Counted from the first letter of the stretch, positions 51,745 to 60,627 are shown. The stretch is DNA of 64,000 nt from Pseudarthrobacter sp. ATCC 49987 (GCF_009928425.1 NZ_JAABNS010000001.1:1426001-1490000), one strand, 5' to 3'. The notes: generated from the letters alone by a model not told the origin. Numbers and translations: made by a program.

Positions 51745-54700
51745 TCATCCTGGCCGGCCGTCCTTTGCGGGGCCGTCCTTTGCGGGGCCGCGGCGGACGC
51801 TTTCCGCGCCCGGATCGGTAACGAGTCGGTTCCCGGTCTCGGTCGTCGCTCCGGCCCGGGCCTGGTACTCCGCAACCAGGTCAAGGAGCTCCGCCCCGCG
51901 CGGCCGGCGGCCCGGGCGGATGTCACAGGAGGCAACCTTGGATTCCTGGATCTGGACGTTGGGGTCCAGCGTCACGCCCAACAGGTCATTGGCTGCGTCA
52001 CCGCTGACGACAGCATCGGCTCCGACGCCCCAATGGTAGGGCAACCCGATCTGATGGACGGTGTGGCCGCCAACGGCCAGGGGTTTCATCCGTTTGGTGA
52101 CGAGCACCTTCGCCTCGATGGCGGAGCGGGCCGAAATGATCGTGGCCCACCCGTAGGGCTCGAGTCCGCGCTCAGCGGCCAGCTCGGGAGAGACCTCGCA
52201 GAACATTTCCGGCTGCAGCTCCGAGAGGTACGGCAACCAGCGGCTCATTCCGCCGGCAGTGTGGTGTTCGGTGAGCCGGTACGTGGTGAAGACGTAGGGA
52301 TAGACGTCCGCGCCACTGGTACCTGCGCTTGGTGCACTGAGGTTGTCCGCGCGGGGGTACACCAGACGGGCCGGATTCTGCTGCTGCGGGTAAAGCGCGT
52401 TGGCCACCGGCGATTCCTGCGGTTCGTAGTGGGTGGGAAGCGGACCGTCGACGACGCCCGTCGGCGCGAACAACCAGCCCTTCCCGTCGGACTGCATGAT
52501 GAAGGGATCATCGCCGGTCAAGGCGGCCGGACCACCGAGATCGGGGTCGGGTTGGCTGCCCGGAGTACGGTCAACCGGGAAGTCGGGTACGTCGTCTCCG
52601 ACCCACCGACCCTGCTCCTGGTCCCACCAGATGTATTTCTTCCGCTCGCTCCACGGTTTACCGGCAGGGTCGGCCGACGCCCGGTTGTAGAGAATCCGGC
52701 GGTTGGCCGGCCACGCCCAGCCCCATTCCGAAGCGGCAGGTCCCTGCTCCTGGCCCGGTTTCCGGTTGGCGGCATGGTTGATGCCGTCGGCGTAGACGCC
52801 GGTGTAGATCCAGCAGCCTGCCGACGTGGAACCGTCGGCGCGCAGTTCCGTGTACGCGGAGAGCGGTTTGCCCGCGTCCGGGCCACTGAGGTGACGGCCG
52901 TTGATTTCGGCCAGCACCGCCTCGCCGTCGGGCTCGCCGTGCTCGTCGGTGGGGTAGTCCCAGGTGAGGTCGAGCAGCGGACGGTCGCGTTCGTCCTCCG
53001 AACCCGCCAGTTTTTCGCGGATCCGCTGGCCCAGTTCGAAGAAGAACTGCAGTTCACTTTGGCACTCACCAGGAGGTGCCACCGCCTGGTGCCGCCACTG
53101 CAGCAGCCGTTGGGTCTGCGTGAACGAGCCGGCCTTTTCCACGTGGCTTGCTGCAGGCAGGAAGAACACTTCGGTCTCGATGTCTTCGGTGCGCAGTTCC
53201 CCCGATTCGATCTCCGGGCCGTCCTTCCACCAGGTCGCCGACTCGATGAGGTTCAGGTCGCGCACCACCAGCCACTTCAAGTGCGACATGCCCAGGCGTT
53301 GCATGCGGCCGTTGGACGAGCCCACGGCGGGGTTCTGTCCGAGGAGGAAGTAGCCTTCCACCTTGTCCGCGAGCATGTCCATCACCGTCTGGTACGTGCC
53401 GTGCGCTCCGGTCAGCCTGGGAAGGTAATCGTAGGCCCAGTCGTTCTCCGCGGTCGCGGCATCGCCCCACCAGGCCTTCAGCAGGCTGATTGTGTAGGAG
53501 TCGGCGTCCGCCCAAAAGCCTTTCTGCTTCTTCGACGCGATTGCGTCCAGGTATTCGCTGAAGGTGTCGTGGCGCCCGGCGCTGGGCATGGGCAGGTACC
53601 CGGGCAGCAGGTTGAACAAGGTCGGAATGTCCGTGGAACCTTGGATGCTTGCATGGCCGCGCAGGGCCATGATTCCGCTGCCCGGGCGGCCCACGTTGCC
53701 GAGCAGAAGTTGCAGGATGGCGGCGGCCCGGATGAACTGCGCTCCGAGCGAGTGCTGGGTCCAGCCGACGGCGTAGGCAAAGCACGTTGTCCGTTCGCGC
53801 CCGGAGTTTTCCGTGATGGCACGGGCCAGATACTCAAAGTCCGCGACGTCGATGCCACACATGTCCTGGACCATCTCCGGGGTGTAACGGGCGTAGTGCC
53901 GCTTCAAGATCTGGAAAACGGTCCGGGGGTCCTGCAGGGTATCGTCACGCTGCACTTGAGCGTGTTCGAGGGCAGGACCGCCGCTGCCGAACTGGTCTCC
54001 CGCGGCACGATCCGACGCATGGGAGCCGTGCTCGGTGCCAGCCCCAGCGTCGTCGATGGTGCCTCCGCCCTGTTCCGCGTACGACCACGACGCCCTATCG
54101 TAAGCTCCCGTTTCCGGATCGTAGCCGGAGAACAGTCCGCCCAGATCCTCGGCGTCGCGGTAATCGGCATGAACCAGCGTTGCCGCGTTGGTGTACGCGC
54201 TCACGTACTCCTTGAACCACAGGTCGTGCGTGAGGACGTAGTTAATCAGCGCGCCCAAGAGCACAACGTCAGAGCCGGCCCGAATGGGAATGTGCTTGTC
54301 CGCGACGGCCGAGGTGCGCGTGAACCTGGGGTCGACGTGGATGACCTTCGCTCCGCGGGCCTTGGCCTCCGCAACCCACTGATAACCCACAGGATGGCAT
54401 TCGGCCATATTGGAGCCCTGAATGATGATGCAGTCGGCGTTGGCCATGTCTTGCAGTGATTGCGTTGCACCACCGCGTCCAAACGAGGCTCCCAAACTGG
54501 GAACCGTGGAAGAGTGTCAAATACGTGCTTGGTTCTCGATTTGCACTGCTCCGGCAGCCGTGAAGAGTTTCTTGATCAGGTAGTTCTCTTCGTTGTCCAG
54601 CGTGGCCCCGCCCAGCGAGGCTATGCCCATCGTTCGGCGAAGCAGCCGGCCCTCGTCGTCTTCCTGCTGCCACGTCCTGCGGCGGGAATCGATGAAGCGG

Positions 54701-55083
54701 TCCGCCACCATGTCGATGGCAGTTTCGAGATCCAGGTGCTGCCACTGGGTGGAGCGTGGTGCACGGTAGAGCACTTCGGTCTGCCGGCCCGGCGAGTTGA
54801 CCAACTGCTCGCTCGCAGAGCCCTTGGGGCACAACCGGCCGCGGGAAATAGGCGAATCCGGATCGCCTTCGATCTGGACGACCTTTTCATCCTTGACGTA
54901 GACCCGCTGTCCACAGCCCACGGCACAATACGGGCACACGCTCTGCACGACTCGGTCTGCGGTGGCCGTCCGCGGCGTGATCTCCCTCGTCCGCGGGGAG
55001 GTTACCGCCGGGCCGCGGCCCAGCAGGTCGCCCGTACTGAACTGCCGGACGACCGGCCACTGAAGAAAGCTGCGCCGAGCCAT
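51745..55083 (-). CDS. Formate dehydrogenase catalytic subunit, selenocysteine-containing
   Basis: This molybdopterin enzyme oxidises formate to CO2. It is one gene of 1113 codons with an in-frame UGA at complement(54517..54519), codon 189, in the context ARI-U-HSSTVPSLGASFGRGG, which matches the Sec site of FDH-N type enzymes. N-terminal features are a twin-Arg-like start (MARRSFLQWP) and the 4Fe-4S motif CPYCAVGCGQ...CPKGSASEQLVNSPGR. Later segments (NADCIIIQGSNMAECHPVGYQWVAEAKARGAKVIHVDPRFTRTSAVAD; GRPGSGIMALRGHASIQGSTDIPTLFNLLPGYLPMP) are typical. The selenium genes directly upstream and downstream supply the Sec machinery. Standard gene calling would wrongly split it in two. Confidence 0.95.
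54487..54505 (-). promoter_or_regulatory. Bacterial SECIS hairpin in the formate dehydrogenase gene
   Basis: Read on the minus strand, GGTTCCCA-GTT-TGGGAGCC forms an 8-base-pair stem (one G-U) with a three-base loop, beginning 11 bases after the UGA codon. This is the position and size where SelB binds its mRNA hairpin. Confidence 0.8.
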
Positions 55084-55129
55084 GGCAGGAGCCTACACAA
55101 TCCGGGGCGCCAACGACAGAGTGTCGATG

Positions 55130-55450
55130 AAGCTCACCATCCGGCCCGTCGCCTTCGACGTTGCCGCGGGGCCTTGGAATGCATCCGCCGCCATTATTCA
55201 GGCGAGCCGTCGAACAAATTCGGAGAAGTCCCTGGACAGGTATTCAGACTTCTTCGCGCTGTTCAAGGACTTTGATGGGTACGTTGAATTCTTCCTACTG
55301 CAAGACCTCATCACTGAGGATTGCACCATCCGGTTCTTCCATCCGTTCGACAACTTCAGGACACCGGCAGTTCCAAAGAACCCCGAGTATTTACAACGCA
55401 GCAGGGATTTCATCCGTGCACGCAACAAGAGGATTGACGCCCAACCCTGA
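55130..55450 (+). pseudogene. DUF6994-like gene remnant with a frameshift
   Basis: Codons from about 55172 read LECIRRHYSGEPSNKFGEV in one frame; after an extra C at about 55231 the frame changes to LDRYSDFFALFKDFDGYVEFFLLQDLITEDCTIRFFHPFDNFRTPAVPKNPEYLQRSRDFIRARNKRIDAQP. Together these match the C-terminal half of DUF6994-type proteins. The N-terminal half is missing, cut by the formate dehydrogenase gene on the left. It is therefore a dead remnant. Confidence 0.6.
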
Positions 55451-55685
55451 CCTTCTGATCAACAGGCTCGAAAGTAACAGTGAATACCCGCTGAAGACTG
55501 GGCGAGTTCGTGAAGCAAGGCGCGTTGGTAAAAGCCACCTCGCTTATATGAGGTGGCCACGAAGATGTGTAGCTTTCAGCTATTGACAGCTGGCGCTTTT
55601 GGCCAAGTACCCTTGGGTCTCACACCTCTCCTTGCTCGCGCTCATCCTCGGTGCCGCTGGCAACAGCAGCCATGACCGGACCGGA

Positions 55686-55733
55686 CATGGCAGCATCTGG
55701 CCCTCGGCACGCCGAGGGCCACATGCTGCCATG
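55686..55733. repeat. 48-base near-perfect inverted repeat
   Basis: Two 23-base arms (55686-55708 and 55711-55733) are complementary at 22 of 23 positions around a two-base AC spacer. The arms start CATGGCAGCAT and end CCCTCGGC. There is no T run on either side. It lies in the 309-base gap between the DUF6994 remnant and the YxEGxYG repeat protein and is far longer than a normal terminator. I see no gene in this gap. Confidence 0.85.
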
Positions 55734-55759
55734 GCCCCGTGGAGCTGAGCGCAAACGTG

Positions 55760-56569
55760 CTATCCGTCGCTGTCGGTTTCGGTGTTCTTGGTGCCGTTGT
55801 CGAAGGGCTTGCCTTTGGTCGGCGGCTCGCCCGCCGCGAGACGGTCCGACTCTCGAGCCCCGATAACGGACTGGGCTCCACCGGATCCGGCGTCGGCAGG
55901 TGAAGGTCCGGGCGGTACGGCCCCGGCGGCCGTCGCAGATCCGGTCACGGTACGCTGCCCCTCGGTCATGGCGGGGTCGTTGAACACCTGCTCGACGGGC
56001 GCCTCGCCTGACTTGGCCCGTTCGGGATGCGAATGGTCCCCCTGCGCCTTGGTGCCCGCCTCAGCGATGTCGACCGCTTCTCCCACATCTGCACCGGTGC
56101 GGGCGTGATCGGCCGGGACGTCGGCGCCCGGCGCGGGGTGCCCGGCTTGGGTTGCAGCGTCCTGGCCGCCGAGCGGATTCCCGGCCATTGGCTTACGCGT
56201 ATCTGTTCCGGCCTTGCGCACGGGATCCACGGTACCGTCCGCACCGTAGTCACCCTCGGGGTACTGACCGATTTCCGATCCGGACGTACGTCCCGGAGCC
56301 GTCCCGGCGTCGCCATAGTCGGCCGTCACGTAGCGCCCGGATTCTTTGGCCTGTTCTCCCAAGGGTTCGGGCAGGCCGCCTTCACTGCCGGCCCCACCGT
56401 AATCACCTTCGATGTACTGGCCTTCCTCGTCCTCCGCGTGGCGGCCGCTCTGCACGCCGGCCTTGCCATAGCTGCCTTCGACGTACCGGCCACGTAGCTC
56501 CCGTTCTTCCGGTTTCTTTTCCGTGGCCGCCTGATCCTCGGGCACTTCGGAGTCGCTGCGGTCTGTCAT
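55760..56569 (-). CDS. Hydrophilic protein with four YxEGxYG-type repeats
   Basis: The 269-residue protein is highly polar and probably disordered. Four related units occur in the first 125 residues: GRYVEGSYGKAG, GQYIEGDYGGAG, GRYVTADYGDAG and GQYPEGDYGADG, separated by linkers of 8-25 residues. The rest is rich in Gly, Ala, Asp and Pro (TQAGHPAPGADVPADHARTGADVGEA...). AGGAGGG lies 7 bases before the ATG. The composition is that of hydrophilins and stress-protection proteins, and a CsbD stress protein lies nearby. The function is unknown. Confidence 0.75.
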   Translation of the reverse strand: MTDRSDSEVPEDQAATEKKPEERELRGRYVEGSYGKAGVQSGRHAEDEEGQYIEGDYGGAGSEGGLPEPLGEQAKESGRYVTADYGDAGTAPGRTSGSEIGQYPEGDYGADGTVDPVRKAGTDTRKPMAGNPLGGQDAATQAGHPAPGADVPADHARTGADVGEAVDIAEAGTKAQGDHSHPERAKSGEAPVEQVFNDPAMTEGQRTVTGSATAAGAVPPGPSPADAGSGGAQSVIGARESDRLAAGEPPTKGKPFDNGTKNTETDSDG

Positions 56570-57011
56570 GATCTTGCCCTCCTGAGACGAACACATGCGT
56601 CTACTCCGGCGCAATTCAAGTCTAGCCAGAGCCACTGCTCCGCAACAGGGGCGGCGGCGTCGGCCGCGGCGGCGGCTTTGGCCGCCCGGCCGCGGTGAAG
56701 TATTCAGGCGCCTCGCCGATCGTGCTTTTGCAGTCTCGGGACCCCCGGAGAGTGGCATGCACGGCATGCGTCGGCTTCATGGAGCGGTGTGTCCGCCGCG
56801 TTTCGACTCATGCCCGCTTCGCTTCGGTCCGGGAGCCTTCCGACGACGGCGCTGTCGGCTTGCTGGGGCTCATCCGCGAAGGCGAGGGAGGGACCAGGGA
56901 CCCGCAGATGCAGCCCGATGCCCGTCAAACGAACCTATCAGTTGCACATGCTGGGACTTGAGAAAACTTCAGGAGCGGGCGGTTTCTCATTGATCTGTCC
57001 TGCTGCCAGGC

Positions 57012-57051
57012 AAAAGGCAGAGGTGCGGTCCATCCGGACCGCACCTCTGCC
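57012..57051 (-). terminator. Terminator after csbD
   Basis: On the minus strand, GGCAGAGGTGCGGTCC, a GGAT loop and the exact complement are followed by TTTT. It lies 16 bases after the CsbD stop. The region 56570-57011 contains no gene I can support. Confidence 0.92.
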
Positions 57052-57066
57052 TTCTCGCTGCGTGTC

Positions 57067-57243
57067 TCAGTGTTTCTTGAAGGCGTCTTTGATTTTTTCG
57101 CCGGCCTGCTTCAGGTCCGCTTTGACTTGCTCGCCTTTGCCCTCGGCCTTCAGCCGGTCGTTGCCGGTGGCATCGCCGGCGGCTGCTTTGCCCTTGCCGT
57201 GGAGTTTCTCGGCGGCGTTGTGGATCTTGTCACCCAAACCCAT
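57067..57243 (-). CDS. CsbD-family stress protein
   Basis: The 58-residue protein starts MGLGDKIHNAAEKLHGKGKA and has the family pattern of charged helical repeats (AAGDATGNDRLKAEGKGEQVKADLKQAGEKIKDAFKK). CsbD-like proteins are small, abundant, general-stress proteins of unknown mechanism. AAGGAGA lies 7 bases before the ATG and a strong terminator follows, so it is a single-gene unit. Confidence 0.93.
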   Translation of the reverse strand: MGLGDKIHNAAEKLHGKGKAAAGDATGNDRLKAEGKGEQVKADLKQAGEKIKDAFKKH

Positions 57244-57588
57244 GGTCGTTCTCCTTATTTGGCCGCCCCCGCGACGTGAATGCCGTGGAGGCCGACAGTT
57301 AATTGTAGGGACGGAACCGGCAAGAGTGGGTGCGATTGGCGATCGGCATATCGGGTGGTTTGGGGCCGGAGTGGGCGGCCGGTGCGGCCCGGAGGTTCAG
57401 GCACACGGATTTTGGCACCCTTTTTTCGCTGCGGGCATAGTAATTTTCGGCGCCGAGTGGCAGGTCGTCGGCAGTGCTGAAATGGCACCCGGACACACCG
57501 AACAAACGTCATGCACCGCCGCCGCGTCCCGGCAAGCGGTCCCACCCACGGCGGTGAAGTCCCGTCAGCAGCCTGGATTTGCGGGGCC

Positions 57589-57801
57589 CTATGCGATCAA
57601 GGTGTGCAGATCGACCCCGAAGAGGGCCACGAGAGGCCACAGGACAATTGCCGCGAGGCCTTCCAGGATGTTGCCGGGAACGTTCCATGCCACGAGATAA
57701 CCGTGGGTGGCGGCGACCACTACTCCGATGATCAGATACACGATCCCGATCAGACCTATTCCGCGCCTGCCCATTTTGCGCCTGCCAATTCCGCGTATCA
57801 T
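57589..57801 (-). CDS. Small membrane protein, 70 residues
   Basis: Two hydrophobic segments (GIGLIGIVYLIIGVVVAATHGY and ILEGLAAIVLWPLVALFGVDLHTLI) follow a basic N-terminus (MIRGIGRRKMGRR). The arrangement places the N-terminus inside. It resembles small conserved actinobacterial membrane proteins with no known function. Confidence 0.75.
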   Translation of the reverse strand: MIRGIGRRKMGRRGIGLIGIVYLIIGVVVAATHGYLVAWNVPGNILEGLAAIVLWPLVALFGVDLHTLIA

Positions 57802-57962
57802 CGCTCATCTCCCGCTGCGGGGTGTGAATCAAATTATAGTAGCGTCTGGGGCGTTCGGGGAGGCCCGGGCTTCGTCGGGTTTGTTGTTCCGGGGGACGAT
57901 ATGAGGGCTGTCGATCAGGTGCTCGGACAGAACGGGTGTCGTTGGCCCCTAATGCCGGTTTG

Positions 57963-58004
57963 CGTACAGTCGGGGTCGAGGAGGAGCTGCTCATCGTGGA
58001 TCCT
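57963..58004 (+). pseudogene. Fragment of a YbdK-type glutamate-cysteine ligase
   Basis: Fourteen codons read RTVGVEEELLIVDP, the exact N-terminal signature of carboxylate-amine ligases of the YbdK/GCS2 type. The sequence on both sides does not continue the family. It is a short gene remnant in the degenerate 519-base stretch 57802-58320, which contains no intact gene I can support. Confidence 0.5.
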
Positions 58005-58320
58005 GCCGAGCGCGAGCAGCTGCTCCAGGGCGACGGGTTCGACGCTGGCGCGGGTCATGTCGATTTCCACGGCCAGGCACTCCATCCGGGCGTTTGCGCA
58101 TTTCACGATCACGTAGAGACCTGGATGCTTTGTGCAGTCACGTGGCCATGGGCAGTGATCCTGGCGTGGGAGCAATCGAGGCCCATACGAACCAGGACAA
58201 TGAGTTTGTCTTGCATGGTGCCAACCAGGTGACGATCAGCAGGATCCCCAGCACAGTTCCTAGAATTATCTGGGCGCCGTTGGCCGATAGCAACCGCCCG
58301 ATGGCGGAATCTCGTCCCGG

Positions 58321-58570
58321 TTAGCCCCGTGCCTCGGCAGACCGCGGGGCCATGGATTCCATCTGCTCCATGACCAGCTTGATGGCCTCGGGCTGCTTGT
58401 CCGGCGGATAGCCGTTCAGCACAAGGAGGCGTTTGATCGAAGACCGAAGTTTCGCGCGGACGTCGTCTCGGACCGTCCAGTCGGTGCGCACATCGCGCCG
58501 CATGACGTTCACCAGCTGCCGCGCGATCTCGGCCAGCTTGCCTTCGCCCTGGACCTCCACCGCGGATTGG
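58321..58570 (-). pseudogene. hsdR 3'-end fragment
   Basis: The last 79 codons (MEVQGEGKLAEIARQLVNVMRRDVRTDWTVRDDVRAKLRSSIKRLLV...KQPEAIKLVMEQMESMAPRSAEARG) align almost residue for residue with the C-terminus of the intact hsdR at 26578. Similarity stops abruptly at about 58570. The copies differ at a number of bases, so this is not a recent duplicate. It cannot encode a working R subunit. Confidence 0.93.
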
Positions 58571-58600
58571 TTCGATGAGAAAATTGCACCCTACGGGCAG

Positions 58601-58951
58601 ATGCCCGCCGCCAGCCCCGGGACCACGGTGAGCGCCGGCGCCGCAACCGTTCCCGGCGTCAAGATCTACCAGTTCAGCGGCGGGGCTGCGTCCTGGTTCG
58701 GAACCCAGATCCTGGGAGTTCTGATCACGATCTGCACGATTGGGACCTGCTACCCGTTCGCGGTTGTCCTGGTCGAGCGGCGGCGGGCCAAGAACACGTA
58801 CCGGCAGCTTCTGTTCATCGGCACCGGGTGGGGCATCTTCGGCCTGTGGATCAAGTGGCTGCTGCTGAGCATCATCACGGTTGGCATCTACGCCTTCTGG
58901 GTCTACCCACGGCTGATGCAGTGGAAGGTCGAGAACACCGTTTACGCCTAG
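58601..58951 (+). CDS. DUF898-like membrane protein, shortened paralogue
   Basis: From YGQMPAASPG onward the protein parallels the gene at 36406 (YQFSGGAASWFGTQILGVLITICTIGTCYPFAVVLVERRRAKNTYRQLLFIGTGWGIFGLWIKWLLLSIITVGIYAFWVYPRLMQWKVENTVYA). Its first 15 or so codons are replaced by the hsdR fragment. An ATG at 58601 could restart translation of 116 residues that include both membrane segments. Compared with the intact copy, the loop lacks two residues (LHG region). It may still be expressed, but its natural promoter is gone. Confidence 0.7.
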   Translation: MPAASPGTTVSAGAATVPGVKIYQFSGGAASWFGTQILGVLITICTIGTCYPFAVVLVERRRAKNTYRQLLFIGTGWGIFGLWIKWLLLSIITVGIYAFWVYPRLMQWKVENTVYA

Positions 58952-58959
58952 ACGGAATG

Positions 58960-58990
58960 GCCCTGCACCCTTTGGGGCGCAGGGCTTCTT
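58960..58990 (+). terminator. Weakened terminator after the DUF898-like paralogue
   Basis: GCCCTGCACCC-TTTG-GGGCGCAGGGC followed by TTCTTG corresponds to the terminator at 36807 but has a mismatch and a broken T run. Confidence 0.6.
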
Positions 58991-59072
58991 GCTGGCACCG
59001 GGCTGCGCCCTACCGGGATGACCCTGGACGGCCTATCGTGGTCCTGGCACAGCCCGAGGGAAAGGAACGACG

Positions 59073-59378
59073 ATGTTCACCCTGCAGACTAGCTATCCGG
59101 TCCGGGACTACGAGGCATGGAAGAAGGTCTTCGACACCGATCCCGCAGGCCGTGCCGCCTCGGGCGCGCGGTCCGTCCGGGTGTTTCGGGATGTCGAGGA
59201 CCAGAACAGCGTAGCCGTGCTCCTTGATTTCGACACCAAGGACGCTGCGACCGTCTTTCTGGAACGGCTGCGGAGCCAGGTGTGGGACAAACCCGAGGTG
59301 ATAGGGCAGCTGATGTCGGCTCCGCCGGCGGCCCGAGTTCTGGAGGAGGTGGCCCGCGAGGGCCAGGGCGCGGGCTGA
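59073..59378 (+). CDS. Small dimeric alpha-beta barrel-like protein
   Basis: The 101-residue protein (MFTLQTSYPVRDYEAWKKVFDTDPAGRAASGARSVRVFRDVEDQNSVAVLLDFDTKDAATVFLERLRS...) has the length and strand-helix order of stress-responsive A/B barrel or antibiotic-biosynthesis-monooxygenase-like proteins. AAGGAA lies 7 bases before the ATG. No catalytic role can be read from it. Confidence 0.75.
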   Translation: MFTLQTSYPVRDYEAWKKVFDTDPAGRAASGARSVRVFRDVEDQNSVAVLLDFDTKDAATVFLERLRSQVWDKPEVIGQLMSAPPAARVLEEVAREGQGAG

Positions 59379-59758
59379 CCGCTCAGAATCCGGTGGCCCT
59401 CGTTCCTATGTTTCGTCTTGCCGTGAGTACGAGGAGCCGGAGGAAGTCCGTTCCTCATGCCAAGGCGCATGAAGCGAGCCAATCCGGACTGCGCCTGACG
59501 TCGGGGTTCCTGGGAGAGCAGGCCGCTGAAGATCGCCCCGGACGCCTCCAGTTCGTTGGCAGCATTCCGTTCGACGAGCCCGGACTCCAGCAGGGCGGCG
59601 ATGGCCCTGTCCCGCCGTCGGGCATTCAGCCCAGCAACCGCGTCGGGGAGCTTGGCGCCCAGCACGATTTGCGCGTAGGCGGTCCGCGCGTCGTTGTTGG
59701 CCAGGGCCGCCACCACTCGCCGCCAGTGCGGTCCGCCCAGCCTCGTCCCTCCGGTCAC
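59108..59758 (-). CDS. DUF2087-like protein, C-terminal part doubtful
   Basis: The first 100 residues (WRRVVAALANNDARTAYAQIVLGAKLPDAVAGLNARRRDRAIAALLESGLVERNAANELEASGAIFSGLLSQ...RRQAQSGLARFMR) look like the helical N-terminus of actinobacterial DUF2087 regulators. After about residue 110 the frame is not family-like and runs antisense through the gene at 59073. I think the gene is truncated or frameshifted near 59440 and the remaining frame is fortuitous. Its start overlaps the PhzF stop by 4 bases, suggesting cotranscription. Confidence 0.45.
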   Translation of the reverse strand: MTGGTRLGGPHWRRVVAALANNDARTAYAQIVLGAKLPDAVAGLNARRRDRAIAALLESGLVERNAANELEASGAIFSGLLSQEPRRQAQSGLARFMRLGMRNGLPPAPRTHGKTKHRNEGHRILSGQPAPWPSRATSSRTRAAGGADISCPITSGLSHTWLRSRSRKTVAASLVSKSRSTATLFWSSTSRNTRTDRAPEAARPAGSVSKTFFHAS

Positions 59759-60627
59759 AGCGGTTCCTTGCTCGGAATCCGGACGGCCGTGCCGCTGACC
59801 ACTATCCCGCCGGCAGCGGGAATGTCCACGGTGAGTAGGCCCGGCCGGCCGACGTGCCGTCCCTGATGGATCAGGACCCTCGATCGGGGCTCGACCAAAC
59901 CCAGGATGCGCAGGTAGCCGCCGACCGCAGCCGCGGCAGCCCCTGTCGCTGGGTCCTCCGTGATGGCGCCCACCGGGAACAGATTCCGCGCTTCGAATTC
60001 GCCGTCCGCAAGTGGGTGCAGGACAGTCACCGTGGCGGCCCAGCCGTGGGCGTCCATGAGTTGGCGCACCGCCACCGGATCGAAGCCAAAGGAATCGAAG
60101 AGCGCACGGTCGGCGACAACCAGCACCGGATGCCAGTTTCCTGAATACGCGATCCTCGGCGGATAGGCCGGATCGAGATCGCCCTGCCCGACGCCGAGTA
60201 ACCCGAGGAGTTCAGCCAGGACGGCGTCGTCGAATTCCGCCAGCCGCGGCTCAACGGCGGTGAACGATGCGGTGACGTCGGTGCCTTCGCCTGCTGTCTC
60301 GATGACGATGGGGCCGACCGGGGTGTCAAACGTGAAGGATCCAGCCCCGTCGCGACCGCTCAGCGCAACGGCCAGCGCAATCGTCGCATGGCCACAGAAT
60401 GGCACCTCGGCGATCGGCGAGAAGTAGCGGACCCGGCTCCGGCGCGGGTCGCCGTCGACGCCCTGCTCCGTCACAAAGGCCGTTTCGGCATACCCGACGG
60501 CGGCCGCCACCGACAGCATTTCGGCTTCATCCAGGTGGCGTGCGTCCAGGACCAGCCCGGCAGGATTGCCGCCGTTCGGCGTCGTGGAAAAGGCCGCATA
60601 TCGGAGGACCTCTGGGGTGTTTTCCAT
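59755..60627 (-). CDS. PhzF-family isomerase
   Basis: The 290-residue protein belongs to the PhzF/diaminopimelate-epimerase-like fold. Signatures are YAAFSTTPNGGNPAGLVLDA, the catalytic Glu in VGYAETAFVT, SPIAEVPFCGHATIALAVAL and NLFPVGAITEDPATGAAAAAVGGYL. No phenazine biosynthesis genes are nearby, so the substrate is unknown. It runs into the DUF2087-like gene by a 4-base overlap. Confidence 0.9.
   Translation of the reverse strand: MENTPEVLRYAAFSTTPNGGNPAGLVLDARHLDEAEMLSVAAAVGYAETAFVTEQGVDGDPRRSRVRYFSPIAEVPFCGHATIALAVALSGRDGAGSFTFDTPVGPIVIETAGEGTDVTASFTAVEPRLAEFDDAVLAELLGLLGVGQGDLDPAYPPRIAYSGNWHPVLVVADRALFDSFGFDPVAVRQLMDAHGWAATVTVLHPLADGEFEARNLFPVGAITEDPATGAAAAAVGGYLRILGLVEPRSRVLIHQGRHVGRPGLLTVDIPAAGGIVVSGTAVRIPSKEPL

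Noticed and set aside
52033..54459. 808-codon open frame antisense to the formate dehydrogenase gene
   Set aside because: Shadow frame; the other strand carries clear molybdoenzyme motifs throughout.
54517..54519. Reading the UGA as a true stop, giving two genes
   Set aside because: The junction aligns with the Sec site of formate dehydrogenases, a SECIS-like hairpin follows and selABCD are adjacent.
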